From Nocardioides caeni (GTDB lineage Bacteria; Actinomycetota; Actinomycetes; Propionibacteriales; Nocardioidaceae): 64,000 nucleotides of DNA. The translations under genes and the position numbers were made by a program. The notes under the pieces are model-generated. The model searched no databases. It was not told where the DNA came from and was given only the letters and a program-made list of their open reading frames with translations. Shown here one piece after another: positions 53,384-62,439 of the stretch; position 1 is the first letter of the stretch, and every line of letters begins with the position of its first letter. The DNA is taken from the NCBI RefSeq assembly GCF_004912195.1, contig NZ_STGW01000011.1:22029-86028 (forward strand), written 5' to 3'.

Positions 53384-54183
53384 TGACCCTCAGCTCCACC
53401 GCCCGGCGGACTCTCGCCGTCCTCACCGCCGCCGTGCTGGTGCTCATCTACCTGCCACTCCTGGTGGTCGTCCTCAACTCGGTCAACCCCAACCAGTCGA
53501 TGACCTGGCCCATCGAGGGGGTCACCTTCGAGTGGTGGCGGCGCGCCGCCGACAGCGCCGGGGTCCGCGAAGCCCTGGCGACCAGCCTGCAGGTCGCCGC
53601 GATCGCGACTGGGATCGCGCTGGTGCTGGGCACGCTGCTGGCGCTGGCCCTGCAGCGCTACTCGTTCTTCGGCAAGCACTCGGTCAACCTGCTGGTGATC
53701 CTGCCGATCGCGCTGCCGGGCGTCGTCACCGGCATCGCGCTCAACAACGGCTTCCGCGGGATCCTCGGGATCGACCTGTCGCTCTGGACGATCGTCATCG
53801 CCCACGCGACCTTCTGCATCGTCACCGTCTTCAACAACGTCCAGGCCCGGCTGCGCCGGATGGGCACCAGCCTCGAGGAGGCCTCCGCCGACCTCGGCGC
53901 GGGCGTCTTCACGACCTTCCGGCTGGTGACCCTGCCGCAGCTGCGCTCGGCGCTGCTGGCCGGCGGGATGCTCGCCTTCGCCCTCAGCTTCGACGAGATC
54001 ATCGTGACCACGTTCACGGCCGGGGGTGGCGCCAACACGCTCCCCATCTGGATCCTCAACAACATGTTCCGCCCCAACCAGGCGCCGGTGGTCAACGTGG
54101 TCGCCGTCGTCCTGATCCTCTTCTCGATCGTCCCGGTGTGGCTCGCGCAGCGGCTCTCCTCGGACGTCGAGGCCGCCCGCTGA
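53383..54183 (+). CDS. potC: Polyamine-type ABC transporter permease (PotC-like)
   Basis: This 266-residue permease has six membrane helices and the EAA loop (LEEASADLGAGVFTTFRLVTLPQLRSALLAGGMLAFALSFDEIIVTTFTAG), typical of PotC. It pairs with PotB to form the channel. The ATG at 53383 is fixed by the TGATG junction. It is followed within 40 bases by the first aldehyde dehydrogenase gene. Confidence 0.9.
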   Translation: MTLSSTARRTLAVLTAAVLVLIYLPLLVVVLNSVNPNQSMTWPIEGVTFEWWRRAADSAGVREALATSLQVAAIATGIALVLGTLLALALQRYSFFGKHSVNLLVILPIALPGVVTGIALNNGFRGILGIDLSLWTIVIAHATFCIVTVFNNVQARLRRMGTSLEEASADLGAGVFTTFRLVTLPQLRSALLAGGMLAFALSFDEIIVTTFTAGGGANTLPIWILNNMFRPNQAPVVNVVAVVLILFSIVPVWLAQRLSSDVEAAR

Positions 54184-54223
54184 CCCCCGCCGATCCCTGC
54201 CGATCCCTGCCGAGGAGCCACCC

Positions 54224-55582
54224 ATGACCGAGTCGTCCGCCAGCCTGTACGCCGTCCGCAACCCCGCCACCGGCGAGCTGGTCGAGTCCTTCCCCACCGC
54301 CACCGACGCCGAGGTGGCCGCAGCGGTCGACGCGGCGGCGGCTGCCCACGCGAGCTGGGGCCGCGCGTCGGCGGTGGCCGACCGGGCCGCGCTGCTGCAC
54401 CGCGTCGCCGACCTGCACCGCGAGCGCAGCGCCGAGCTGTCCGCGGCGATGGTGGAGGAGATGGGCAAGCCGCTGGGCGACGCGGAGGGCGAGGTCGACT
54501 TCAGCGCGGACATCTACGACTACTACGCCGACAACGCCGAGCGCTTCCTCGCCGACGAGCCGATCGATCTCGGGGGAGGCTCGGCCGGCAGCGCCGTGAT
54601 CAGGCGTGGATCCGTCGGAGTCCTGCTCGGGATCATGCCGTGGAACTTCCCCGCCTACCAGGTCGCCCGGTTCGTCGCCCCCAACCTCGCGACCGGCAAC
54701 ACGATCGTGCTCAAGCACGCCCCGCAGTGCCCGCGCTCGGCCGCGCTGCTGCAACAGCTGTTCCTCGACGCCGGCTTCCCCGAGGGCGCCTACGTCAACG
54801 TCTATGCGACCAACGAGCAGATCGCCGACGTCATCGCGGATCCGCGCGTGCAGGGCGTGTCGCTGACCGGGTCCGAGCGGGCCGGTGCGGCCGTGGCCGA
54901 GATCGCCGGGCGCAACCTGAAGAAGGTCGTCCTCGAGCTCGGCGGCTCCGACCCGTTCATCGTGCTCGGCAGCGACGACCTCGACGCCACCGTCGAGGCC
55001 GCGGTCGGCGCGCGGATGGAGAACACCGGCCAGGCCTGCAACGCGGGCAAGCGGTTCATCATCGTCGACGAGCTCCACGACGACTTCGTCTCCCGGTTCA
55101 CCGACGCCCTGCTCGCCGCCACCCCCGGCTCCCCCCTGTCCTCGCTCGCCGCAGCCGAGAACCTCGCCCGGCAGGTCGAGGAGGCCGTCGCCGGCGGCGC
55201 GAGCCTCGCCAGCGCCGGCGAGCGGGACGGGGCCTTCCACCCCAGTGGGGTGCTGTCCGGCATGACGACCGACAACCCGGCCTACCGCCAGGAGCTCTTC
55301 GGTCCCGTCGCCATGGTGCTGCGGGCCGCCGACGAGGACGACGCGATCCGGATCGCCAACGACACCCCCTACGGCCTCGGCTCCTACGTCTTCACCCCCG
55401 ACGCCGCGCAGGCGCAGCGGGTGGCCGACCAGATCGACGCCGGGATGGTCTTCGTCAACGGCGTCGGCCTCGACGCGGCCGAGCTGCCCTTCGGCGGCGT
55501 GAAGCGCTCCGGCTTCGGCCGCGAGCTCGGCCGCTACGGCATGGAGGAGTTCGTCAACAAGAAACTCATCCGCACGGTCTGA
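54224..55582 (+). CDS. NAD(P)-dependent aldehyde dehydrogenase (succinate-semialdehyde type)
   Basis: This 452-residue ALDH has the SSADH-like active-site region: GIMPWNFPAYQVARF, the Glu in VVLELGGSDPF, catalytic Cys272 (NTGQACNAGKR) and GVKRSGFGRELGRYGMEEF. It is a little shorter than typical ALDHs. With GabT it would oxidise succinic semialdehyde or an aminoaldehyde from polyamines. An AGGAG precedes the ATG at 54224; direct copies of CGATCCCTGC lie in the short gap. Confidence 0.85.
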   Translation: MTESSASLYAVRNPATGELVESFPTATDAEVAAAVDAAAAAHASWGRASAVADRAALLHRVADLHRERSAELSAAMVEEMGKPLGDAEGEVDFSADIYDYYADNAERFLADEPIDLGGGSAGSAVIRRGSVGVLLGIMPWNFPAYQVARFVAPNLATGNTIVLKHAPQCPRSAALLQQLFLDAGFPEGAYVNVYATNEQIADVIADPRVQGVSLTGSERAGAAVAEIAGRNLKKVVLELGGSDPFIVLGSDDLDATVEAAVGARMENTGQACNAGKRFIIVDELHDDFVSRFTDALLAATPGSPLSSLAAAENLARQVEEAVAGGASLASAGERDGAFHPSGVLSGMTTDNPAYRQELFGPVAMVLRAADEDDAIRIANDTPYGLGSYVFTPDAAQAQRVADQIDAGMVFVNGVGLDAAELPFGGVKRSGFGRELGRYGMEEFVNKKLIRTV

Positions 55583-55641
55583 CCCGCGCCCCGACCAGCA
55601 CCCACCCCACGCGTTTCCCTCGCACCACCAGGAGATCCCCC

Positions 55642-56979
55642 GTGCCCGACCTGACTCCCCCCGCCCCGCCGCAGGAGCGGCGCCTGGTCACCGCCATCCC
55701 CGGCCCGCGCTCGCTGGAGCTGCTGGCCCGCAAGGAGGCGGCCGTCAGTGGCGGCGTCGGCGTGATGCTGCCCGTCTTCGCCGTCGCGGCCGGCGGCGGC
55801 GTGCTCGTCGACGTCGACGGCAACTCGCTCATCGACCTCGGATCCGGGATCGCGGTCACCACCGTCGGCAACGCGCACCCGCGGGTGGCGGCTGCGGTCG
55901 CGGAGCAGGCCCACGCCTTCACCCACACCTGCTTCATGGTCACGCCCTACGACGGCTACGTCGAGGTCTGCGAGGCGCTCAACCGGCTCACCCCCGGCGA
56001 CCACGACAAGCGGACCGCGCTCTTCAACTCCGGCGCGGAGGCGGTCGAGAACGCCGTCAAGATCGCCCGCCACGCGACCGGTCGGGACGCGGTCGTCGTC
56101 TTCGACCACGCCTACCACGGGCGCACCAACCTGACGATGGCGATGACGGCGAAGAACATGCCCTACAAGCACGGCTTCGGTCCCTTCGCCGCCGAGGTCT
56201 ACCGAGCCCCGATGTCCTACCCCTACCGCGACGGGCTCGACGGCGCCACCGCCGCCGCGCGGGCGATCGACGTGATCGACAAGCAGGTCGGCGCCACCAA
56301 CCTCGCGGCCGTCGTCATCGAGCCGGTCCAGGGCGAGGGCGGCTTCGTCGCGCCCGCCCCCGGCTTCCTCCCGGCGCTGGCGCAGTGGTGCCGCGACAAC
56401 GGCGTCGTCTTCGTCGCGGACGAGGTGCAGACCGGCTTCGCCCGCACCGGCGACCTCTTCGCGTGCGACCACGAGGGCGTCGTACCGGACCTGATCGTGA
56501 CGGCCAAGGGCATCGCCGGCGGCCTGCCGCTCGCGGCCGTGACCGGTCGCGCGGAGATCATGGACGCCCCGCACGCGGGCGGCCTCGGCGGCACCTACGG
56601 CGGCAACCCCATCGCCTGCGCGGCGGCGCTGGCCGTCATCGAGGCCATCGAGACCGACGGCCTGGTCGCGCGTGCCGCCGAGATCGGCGAGCGGCTGACC
56701 AAACGACTCAGCGCCCTGCAGGCCCGCGACCCGCGCATCGGCGACGTCCGGGGCCGCGGCGCGATGATCGCCGTCGAGCTGGTGGGCGCCGGCACGACCG
56801 CGCCCGACGCCGACCTCACCCGGCGGGTGGCGACAGCCGCGCACGCGCAGGGGCTGATCGTGCTGAGCTGCGGCACGTGGGGCAACGTGCTGCGCTTCCT
56901 GCCGCCGCTGAGCATCTCCGACGCACTGCTCGACGAGGCCTTCGACCTGCTCGAGGCGATCTTCGAGGAGACCCGGTGA
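55642..56979 (+). CDS. gabT: 4-Aminobutyrate aminotransferase
   Basis: This 445-residue class III aminotransferase has the GabT-type pattern: FNSGAEAVENAVKIAR (PLP phosphate loop), FDHAYHGRTNLTMAMTAK, the Asp in VFVADEVQTGFARTG, PLP Lys289 (TAKGIAGGLPLAAVTG) and GGTYGGNPIACAAALAVIE. It would transfer the GABA amino group to 2-oxoglutarate. GTG at 55642 has AGGAG at 7-base spacing. Its stop overlaps the next ALDH gene by 4 bases. Confidence 0.9.
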   Translation: MPDLTPPAPPQERRLVTAIPGPRSLELLARKEAAVSGGVGVMLPVFAVAAGGGVLVDVDGNSLIDLGSGIAVTTVGNAHPRVAAAVAEQAHAFTHTCFMVTPYDGYVEVCEALNRLTPGDHDKRTALFNSGAEAVENAVKIARHATGRDAVVVFDHAYHGRTNLTMAMTAKNMPYKHGFGPFAAEVYRAPMSYPYRDGLDGATAAARAIDVIDKQVGATNLAAVVIEPVQGEGGFVAPAPGFLPALAQWCRDNGVVFVADEVQTGFARTGDLFACDHEGVVPDLIVTAKGIAGGLPLAAVTGRAEIMDAPHAGGLGGTYGGNPIACAAALAVIEAIETDGLVARAAEIGERLTKRLSALQARDPRIGDVRGRGAMIAVELVGAGTTAPDADLTRRVATAAHAQGLIVLSCGTWGNVLRFLPPLSISDALLDEAFDLLEAIFEETR

Positions 56980-58415
56980 CCCTCGCCGCCGACCAGCGGA
57001 CCAGCGCTGCCAGCACTGACAGCGCTGTCAGCACCGTCTTCGTCGTCGACGACCCGGCCACCGGGGCCGTCCTTGCCGAGCTCCCCGACGCCGGCCCGGC
57101 CGAGGCGACTGCCGCGGTCGACGCGGCTGCCGCCGCCCTCGCCGGGTGGTCGGCGACCAGTCCCCGCGAGCGGGCGGAGGTCCTCCGTCGGTCCTACGAC
57201 GCCATGGTGGCCGCCTCCGCCGAGCTGACCGCGCTGATCGCCGCCGAGAACGGCAAGTCCCAGGCCGACGCCCGGGCCGAGGTGGCCTACGCGGCGGAGT
57301 TCTTCCGCTGGTACTCCGAGGAGGCCGTCCGCAGCGACGGCGACTACTCCCTCGCCCCGTCCGGCGCTGCCCGCACCCTCGTCACGCAGAAACCGGTCGG
57401 CGTCGCGGCGCTCGTCACGCCGTGGAACTTCCCGGCCGCGATGGCGACCCGCAAGATCGCGCCCGCGCTGGCGGCCGGCTGCACGGTCGTGCTCAAACCG
57501 GCGGCGGAGACCCCGCTGACGGCGCTCGAGATCGCCCGCCTGCTCGGCGCGGCCGGGGTGCCGGAGGGCGTGGTGTCCGTCGTACCCACCACCCGGGCCG
57601 CCGACGTGGTCGGCACCTGGCTCGCCGACGACCGGGTCCGCAAGGTGTCCTTCACCGGCTCGACCGGCGTCGGCAAGGTGCTGCTGCACCAGGCCGCCGA
57701 CCGGGTGCTCAACGCGAGCATGGAGCTCGGCGGCAACGCGCCCTTCGTGGTGACCGCCGACGCCGACATCGAGGCGGCCGTCGCGGGCGCGATGATCGCG
57801 AAATTCCGCAACGGCGGCCAGGCCTGCACGGCCGCCAACCGCTTCCACGTCCACGCCGACGTCGCCGAGGCCTTCTGCCGTCGCTTCGGCGAGGAGATCG
57901 CCGCGCTGCGGGTGGGGCCGTCGTCCGACCCCGACAACCAGATCGGCCCGATGATCACGGCCGCCGCGGCGGCCAAGGTCGCCGGCCTGGTCGCGGCCGC
58001 CTGCGCCGAGGGCGCCACCGTGGCCGCGGTCGCCGACCTTCCGGACGCGGCCGGCGACGCCTTCTACCCGCCGACGCTGCTCACCCGGGTGGCGCCGGAC
58101 GCCGCGATCCTCACCGAGGAGATCTTCGGACCGGTCGCGCCCGTGGTGACCTGGACCGACACCGAGGAGCTGCTCGCCCAGGTCAACGGCTCCGAGTACG
58201 GCCTCGCCGCCTACGTCTACGCCGGCCGCCTCCAGGACGCCCTCACGCTGGCCGAGCGGATCGACGCCGGCATGGTCGGCATCAACCGCGGCATCGTCTC
58301 GGACCCCTCCGCCCCCTTCGGCGGGGTGAAGCAGAGCGGCCTGGGGCGCGAGGGCGCCCGCGACGGCATCCGGGAGTTCCAGGAGACGCAGTACTACTCC
58401 GTCGACCTCGGCTGA
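56976..58415 (+). CDS. gabD: Succinate-semialdehyde dehydrogenase-like ALDH
   Basis: This 479-residue ALDH shows ALVTPWNFPAAMATRKIAPALAAGCTVVLKPAAETP, the Glu in SMELGGNAPF, catalytic Cys284 (NGGQACTAANR) and GVKQSGLGREGARDGIREFQETQYY, the GabD pattern. It is translationally coupled to gabT (GTGA). It probably completes GABA degradation to succinate, while the first ALDH may handle an upstream aldehyde; that division of labour is inference. A family B repeat follows. Confidence 0.85.
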   Translation: MTLAADQRTSAASTDSAVSTVFVVDDPATGAVLAELPDAGPAEATAAVDAAAAALAGWSATSPRERAEVLRRSYDAMVAASAELTALIAAENGKSQADARAEVAYAAEFFRWYSEEAVRSDGDYSLAPSGAARTLVTQKPVGVAALVTPWNFPAAMATRKIAPALAAGCTVVLKPAAETPLTALEIARLLGAAGVPEGVVSVVPTTRAADVVGTWLADDRVRKVSFTGSTGVGKVLLHQAADRVLNASMELGGNAPFVVTADADIEAAVAGAMIAKFRNGGQACTAANRFHVHADVAEAFCRRFGEEIAALRVGPSSDPDNQIGPMITAAAAAKVAGLVAAACAEGATVAAVADLPDAAGDAFYPPTLLTRVAPDAAILTEEIFGPVAPVVTWTDTEELLAQVNGSEYGLAAYVYAGRLQDALTLAERIDAGMVGINRGIVSDPSAPFGGVKQSGLGREGARDGIREFQETQYYSVDLG

Positions 58416-58434
58416 CGCGGGCGCGACGCCCCTT

Positions 58435-58575
58435 CGTTCGTCGAGTAGCAGGCGAGCGCCAGCGAGCCGCGTATCGAGACGCCCCGCAGCCCGCACACCG
58501 GACCGGGCCAGACCCAGCACCACGGCCAGACGTCTCGATACGCCCGCTCGTCCCTCGCGGCCTACTCGACGACCG
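58435..58575. repeat. Dispersed element, family B copy 2
   Basis: Outer arms CGTTCGTCGAGTAG and CTACTCGACGACCG enclose GTATCGAGACG and CGTCTCGATACG, the same nested architecture as copies 1 and 3. It lies between the gabD-like gene and the FemX-type gene. The inner spacer differs from the other copies. Confidence 0.85.
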
Positions 58576-58619
58576 ACGGGCGCGAGGACGCCCGACCACC
58601 GCCCGATAGCCTGACCCGC

Positions 58620-59777
58620 ATGCCCAGCGTGCGCCCGATCAGCCTGACCGAGCACCGCGACCACCTCGCGACGCTGCCGTCCGCGAGCTTCCTGCAGACC
58701 CCCGGGTGGGCGCAGGTGAAGGGCGAGTGGCGCAGCGAGTCGATCGGCTGGTTCGACGACTCCGGGCAGCAGGTCGGCGTCGCGCTGGTGCTCTATCGCC
58801 AGCTGCCGAAGGTCAAGCGCTACCTGGCCTATCTCCCCGAGGGTCCGGTCATCGACTGGTCGAGCGAGGACCTCGGCGCGTGGCTGGACCCGCTCGTGAA
58901 GCACCTCAGGAAGCAGGGCGCGTTCGCCGTACGGATCGGGCCCCCGGTCGTCACCCACCGCTGGAGCACCGCCCAGGTCAAGGAGGGCATCGCCGACCCC
59001 GAGGTCCGGCTGCTCTCCCAGATCCCGCCGGAGGTCCGCTGCCCCGAGGGCGCGCGGGTGCTCACCCAGCTGACCGAGCTCGGCTGGCAGCACCAGGGCG
59101 TCGAGGGCGGCTTCGCGGCCGGGCAGCCGCAGTTCGTCTTCCAGGTCCCGCTGCGGATCTCGACGGGCTCGACCACCGGGGACGGGCGTCAGCGCACCGA
59201 GGACGAGGTCCTCAAGGGCATGAACCAGCTGTGGCGCCGCAACATCAAGAAGGCGGCGAAGGAGGGCGTCGAGGTCACGGTCGGCACCCGCGACGACCTG
59301 GCTGCCTTCCACGAGCTCTATGTCCACACCGCCCAGCGCGACCACTTCACCCCGCGTCCGCTGCGCTACTTCGAGACCATGCACGACGCGCTCACCGCCG
59401 ATGCGCCCGAGACGCCCGACCGCTTCCGGCTGTGGCTGGCCCGCCACGACGGCGACCTGGTCGCCTCGACGATCTCGATCCGGGTCGGCGAGCACGCGTG
59501 GTACTCCTACGGCGCCTCGTCCACAGAGAAGCGCGAGGTCCGCGGATCCAACGCCGTGCAGTGGGCGATGATCCGCGACGCGATCGCCGCCGGCGCGGCG
59601 GTCTATGACCTGCGCGGCATCACCGAGACCCTCGACGCCGAGGACAGCCACGTCGGGCTCATCCAGTTCAAGGTCGGCACCGGCGGCGAGGCCGTGGAGT
59701 ACGCCGGCGAGTGGGACCTGCCGATCAACCGCCTGCTCTACAAGGCGTTCGACACCTACATGAAGCGGCGGGGGTGA
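58620..59777 (+). CDS. FemABX-family peptidoglycan bridge aminoacyltransferase
   Basis: This 385-residue protein matches FemX/FemAB enzymes, which add amino acids from aminoacyl-tRNA to lipid II. Two GNAT-like halves are visible: FLQTPGWAQVKGEW, RYLAYLPEGPVIDW, MNQLWRRNIKKAAKEGVEV, WYSYGASSTEKREVRGSNAVQWAMI, YDLRGI and GLIQFKVGTGGEAVEYAGEWDLPINRLLYKAF. The ATG is at 58620. It is followed by an alanine-racemase-like gene 7 bases downstream, a pairing that fits cell-wall synthesis. Confidence 0.9.
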   Translation: MPSVRPISLTEHRDHLATLPSASFLQTPGWAQVKGEWRSESIGWFDDSGQQVGVALVLYRQLPKVKRYLAYLPEGPVIDWSSEDLGAWLDPLVKHLRKQGAFAVRIGPPVVTHRWSTAQVKEGIADPEVRLLSQIPPEVRCPEGARVLTQLTELGWQHQGVEGGFAAGQPQFVFQVPLRISTGSTTGDGRQRTEDEVLKGMNQLWRRNIKKAAKEGVEVTVGTRDDLAAFHELYVHTAQRDHFTPRPLRYFETMHDALTADAPETPDRFRLWLARHDGDLVASTISIRVGEHAWYSYGASSTEKREVRGSNAVQWAMIRDAIAAGAAVYDLRGITETLDAEDSHVGLIQFKVGTGGEAVEYAGEWDLPINRLLYKAFDTYMKRRG

Positions 59778-59784
59778 GGCGCCG

Positions 59785-60858
59785 ATGCTGAGGCTCACCG
59801 TCGACGGTCCGCGCTGGCGGGCCCACCTCGAGCAGGTCGCGAGCACCCACCCGGGCCTGGTGCCCGTGGCGAAGGGCAACGGCTACGGCTTCACGCTGGG
59901 TCGCCTGGCGCGCAAGGCGCAGTGGCTCGCCGACCGCGGCCACGACGTGCGGACCCTGGCCGTCGGCACCCACGACGAGGTCCCGGAGGTCGCGCAGCGC
60001 TGGTCGGGCGAGATCCTGGTCCTCACCCCGTGGCGGCCCTGGGTCGCCCTGCCCGAGCCCGCGGTCGCCCGCCGGCTCGTGCACACGGTCAGCAGGCTCG
60101 ACGACCTGCGGGAGCTGCTCCACCGCGACCCCACCGCCCGGATCGTGCTCGAGCGGATGACCTCGATGCGCCGTCACGGCATGACCGCGCGCGAGCTGTG
60201 GGAGGCCGGCGACCTGCTCCGCAAGCACCCCGGCGCCCACGTCGAGGGTCTGGCCCTGCACCTGCCGCTCGGCCAGGGCACCCACCTCGGCGAGGTCACC
60301 CGCCTGATGAACGACTTCGTCGGCGGGGACGTGCCGCACCGCGGCCTGCCGCAGGTCTGGGTCAGCCACCTCACCGACGCCGAGCTGGCGACGCTGCGCG
60401 AGCAGTACGCCGACTTCACCTTCCGCCCGCGCATCGGCACCGGCCTGTGGCTCGGTGACCGGGGCGCCCTGCGGGTGACGGCCACCGTGCTCGACGTGCA
60501 CGCCGTCGAGCGGGGCGACGCGTTCGGCTACCGCGGCCGCACCGCCCCCAAGGACGGGCACGTGCTCGTCGTCAGCGGCGGCACCGCCCACGGCATCGGG
60601 CTGGAGGCACCCACCGGGGAGCAGTCGATCAAGGCCCGCGCGGCGACCCTGGCCCGCGGCGGTCTCGACGCGGTCGGCTTCGTGCGCTCGCCGTACTCCA
60701 TCGACGGCAAGCTGCGCCTCTTCGCCGAGCCCCCGCACATGCAGGCCTCGATGCTCTTCCTGCCCCACGGCAGCCGGGTGCCCGAGGTGGGCGAGGACGT
60801 CGAGGTGCGGGTCCGCTACACCGCGACCGACGTCGACGAGGTCGTCGTCACCGGCTGA
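59785..60858 (+). CDS. Alanine-racemase-like PLP-dependent protein
   Basis: This 357-residue protein has the fold-type III N-terminus with PLP Lys30 (VPVAKGNGYGFTLGRL) and a C-terminal beta domain (RPRIGTGLWLGDRG; HIDVVSG-like region at VLVVSGGTAHGIGLEAP). It is shorter than a typical Alr, and the usual catalytic-Tyr region is hard to align, so racemase activity is uncertain. Adjacent to the FemX-type gene, it may supply or process an amino acid for the peptidoglycan bridge. Confidence 0.75.
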   Translation: MLRLTVDGPRWRAHLEQVASTHPGLVPVAKGNGYGFTLGRLARKAQWLADRGHDVRTLAVGTHDEVPEVAQRWSGEILVLTPWRPWVALPEPAVARRLVHTVSRLDDLRELLHRDPTARIVLERMTSMRRHGMTARELWEAGDLLRKHPGAHVEGLALHLPLGQGTHLGEVTRLMNDFVGGDVPHRGLPQVWVSHLTDAELATLREQYADFTFRPRIGTGLWLGDRGALRVTATVLDVHAVERGDAFGYRGRTAPKDGHVLVVSGGTAHGIGLEAPTGEQSIKARAATLARGGLDAVGFVRSPYSIDGKLRLFAEPPHMQASMLFLPHGSRVPEVGEDVEVRVRYTATDVDEVVVTG

Positions 60859-60867
60859 GCTCCCCAT

Positions 60868-61007
60868 CGGTCGTCGAGTAGCCCGCGAGGTACGAGCGGG
60901 CGTATCGAGACGTGGTGCGATGCTGCCGGGACTGGCCCGGTCCAGCACACCGGCTGCGGTCGTCTCGATACGCGGCTCGCTGGCGCTCGCCTGCTACTCG
61001 ACGAGCG
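60868..61007. repeat. Dispersed element, family B copy 3
   Basis: Outer arms CGGTCGTCGAGTAG and CTACTCGACGAGCG enclose CGTATCGAGACG and CGTCTCGATACG. It lies between convergent genes; its right arm provides the last codons (LVE) and the TAG stop of the GT87 gene. Its right half, TCGCTGGCGCTCGCCTGCTACTCG, is nearly identical to copy 1. Confidence 0.88.
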
Positions 61008-62421
61008 AAGGGACACGCTCCTCGACCACCACCGGGTCGTGGTCGGGGCGATACATGTCCCGCACGATGACGACGGCGAGGTAGAGCTCGCCGGCCACGC
61101 GCACGGCGATGCCGAGCCAGTAGAAGCTGGCGTCCCCGCCGCCCGTCGGGTTGAGGTAGCCGCCGAGGTACCACCAGATCGTGCAGAAGTAGACGACCTC
61201 GCTGGCCTGCCAGATCAGCTGGTCGCGCCAGCGCGGCCGGGCCAGCACGGCGAGCGGCAGCAGCCACAGCACGTACTGCGGTGAATAGACCTTGTTGACG
61301 ATCAGGAAGCCGACGACGATCAGGTAGCCGAGCTGGGCCAGGCGGGGAACGGTGGCGTGATCGCCCCAGCGGCGGCCGCGCCCGGCCGTCATCCCGATCG
61401 CGAACACCCCGACGCACCACGCGCCGAAGAGGATCCAGGACCAGGTGTTGATGGTGTGCGCCTCGATGGCCGCGTCGGTGGCCTGGTCGACGAGCATCCA
61501 CACCGAGCCCAGGTCGGCGGTGCGGTCGGAGTTGAAGCTCCAGAAGACCTGCCACTGCTCCTTGCCGGAGAAGTACGCCGGAGCGTTGGCCGCCGCCCAC
61601 ACGACGACCGAGGTGAGCGTGGCCGTGACGAAGGCGCCGATCTCGCGACGGCGCAGGCAGATCACGAGGATCGCCCCGAGCAGGAAGAGCGGATAGAGCT
61701 TGACCGCGGTGCCGAGCCCGATCATCACGCCGGTCAGGACCGGCCGGTCGCGCGACCACGCCCACAGGGCGCCGGCGACGAGCACGACCGCGAGCAGGTC
61801 CCAGTTGATCAGCCCGGTCAGCAGCAGGGCCGGTGAGATGGCGAAGGCGGCGGCGTCCCAGGGCCGCCGTGGATGAGCCCCCGCCAGCAGCCACACCGCG
61901 AGCAGGGCGCACAGCCCGAAGCCGACGGCGTTGACGAGCAGGAAGATGTTCTGCTCGTCGGCGACCTCCGGGTCGCCGTACAGCGCGGCGACGGGTTGTC
62001 GATAGCGGTCCTCGAGGTCCGGCGACCCGTTGAGCCAGTGGGTGACCCACGCGGTGCCCCACGCCCAGTAGGAGATCCCGACGGGGTATTCCATCACCTC
62101 GTAGCGGGACCGCGTCTGCTCGTCGTCGGAGTAGGGCCAGGCGTGCTCGACCATCCCCCGCGGCACGTAGAGCGGCCGCAGGTCGGTGTAGCACATGTGG
62201 GAGTAGACCCAGTTCTGGTCCTTGCCGTCGACCAGCGAGCAGGGGGCCTTCTGCACCATGCCGAGGCAGAAGGTGAACGCCGTGAGCAGCAGCAGCACCC
62301 GCACCGGCGTCCACCAGCGGTGGCCGGCGGCGTGCTCGCCCATCGGACCGCCCACGACCTCGCTGACGGCGGTGACGACCGCGTCGTCGCGGGTCGGGTG
62401 GACGTGCCCGGGCTCGGTCAT
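60994..62421 (-). CDS. GT87 (DUF2029)-family membrane glycosyltransferase-like protein
   Basis: This 475-residue polytopic protein has about ten membrane helices. It has the family pattern of GT87 mannosyltransferases: YVPRGMVEHAWPYSDDEQTRSRYEVMEYPVGISYW in the first outer loop (acidic residues near the N-terminus), LTGVMIGLGTAVKLYPLF, and NKVYSPQYVLWLLPLAVL. It probably transfers a sugar from a polyprenyl donor. It lies 18 bases downstream of the penicillin-binding protein gene on the same strand, a conserved cell-wall pairing. Confidence 0.85.
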   Translation of the reverse strand: MTEPGHVHPTRDDAVVTAVSEVVGGPMGEHAAGHRWWTPVRVLLLLTAFTFCLGMVQKAPCSLVDGKDQNWVYSHMCYTDLRPLYVPRGMVEHAWPYSDDEQTRSRYEVMEYPVGISYWAWGTAWVTHWLNGSPDLEDRYRQPVAALYGDPEVADEQNIFLLVNAVGFGLCALLAVWLLAGAHPRRPWDAAAFAISPALLLTGLINWDLLAVVLVAGALWAWSRDRPVLTGVMIGLGTAVKLYPLFLLGAILVICLRRREIGAFVTATLTSVVVWAAANAPAYFSGKEQWQVFWSFNSDRTADLGSVWMLVDQATDAAIEAHTINTWSWILFGAWCVGVFAIGMTAGRGRRWGDHATVPRLAQLGYLIVVGFLIVNKVYSPQYVLWLLPLAVLARPRWRDQLIWQASEVVYFCTIWWYLGGYLNPTGGGDASFYWLGIAVRVAGELYLAVVIVRDMYRPDHDPVVVEERVPSLVE

Positions 62422-62439
62422 GGTCGGTGCGGACCCGGT

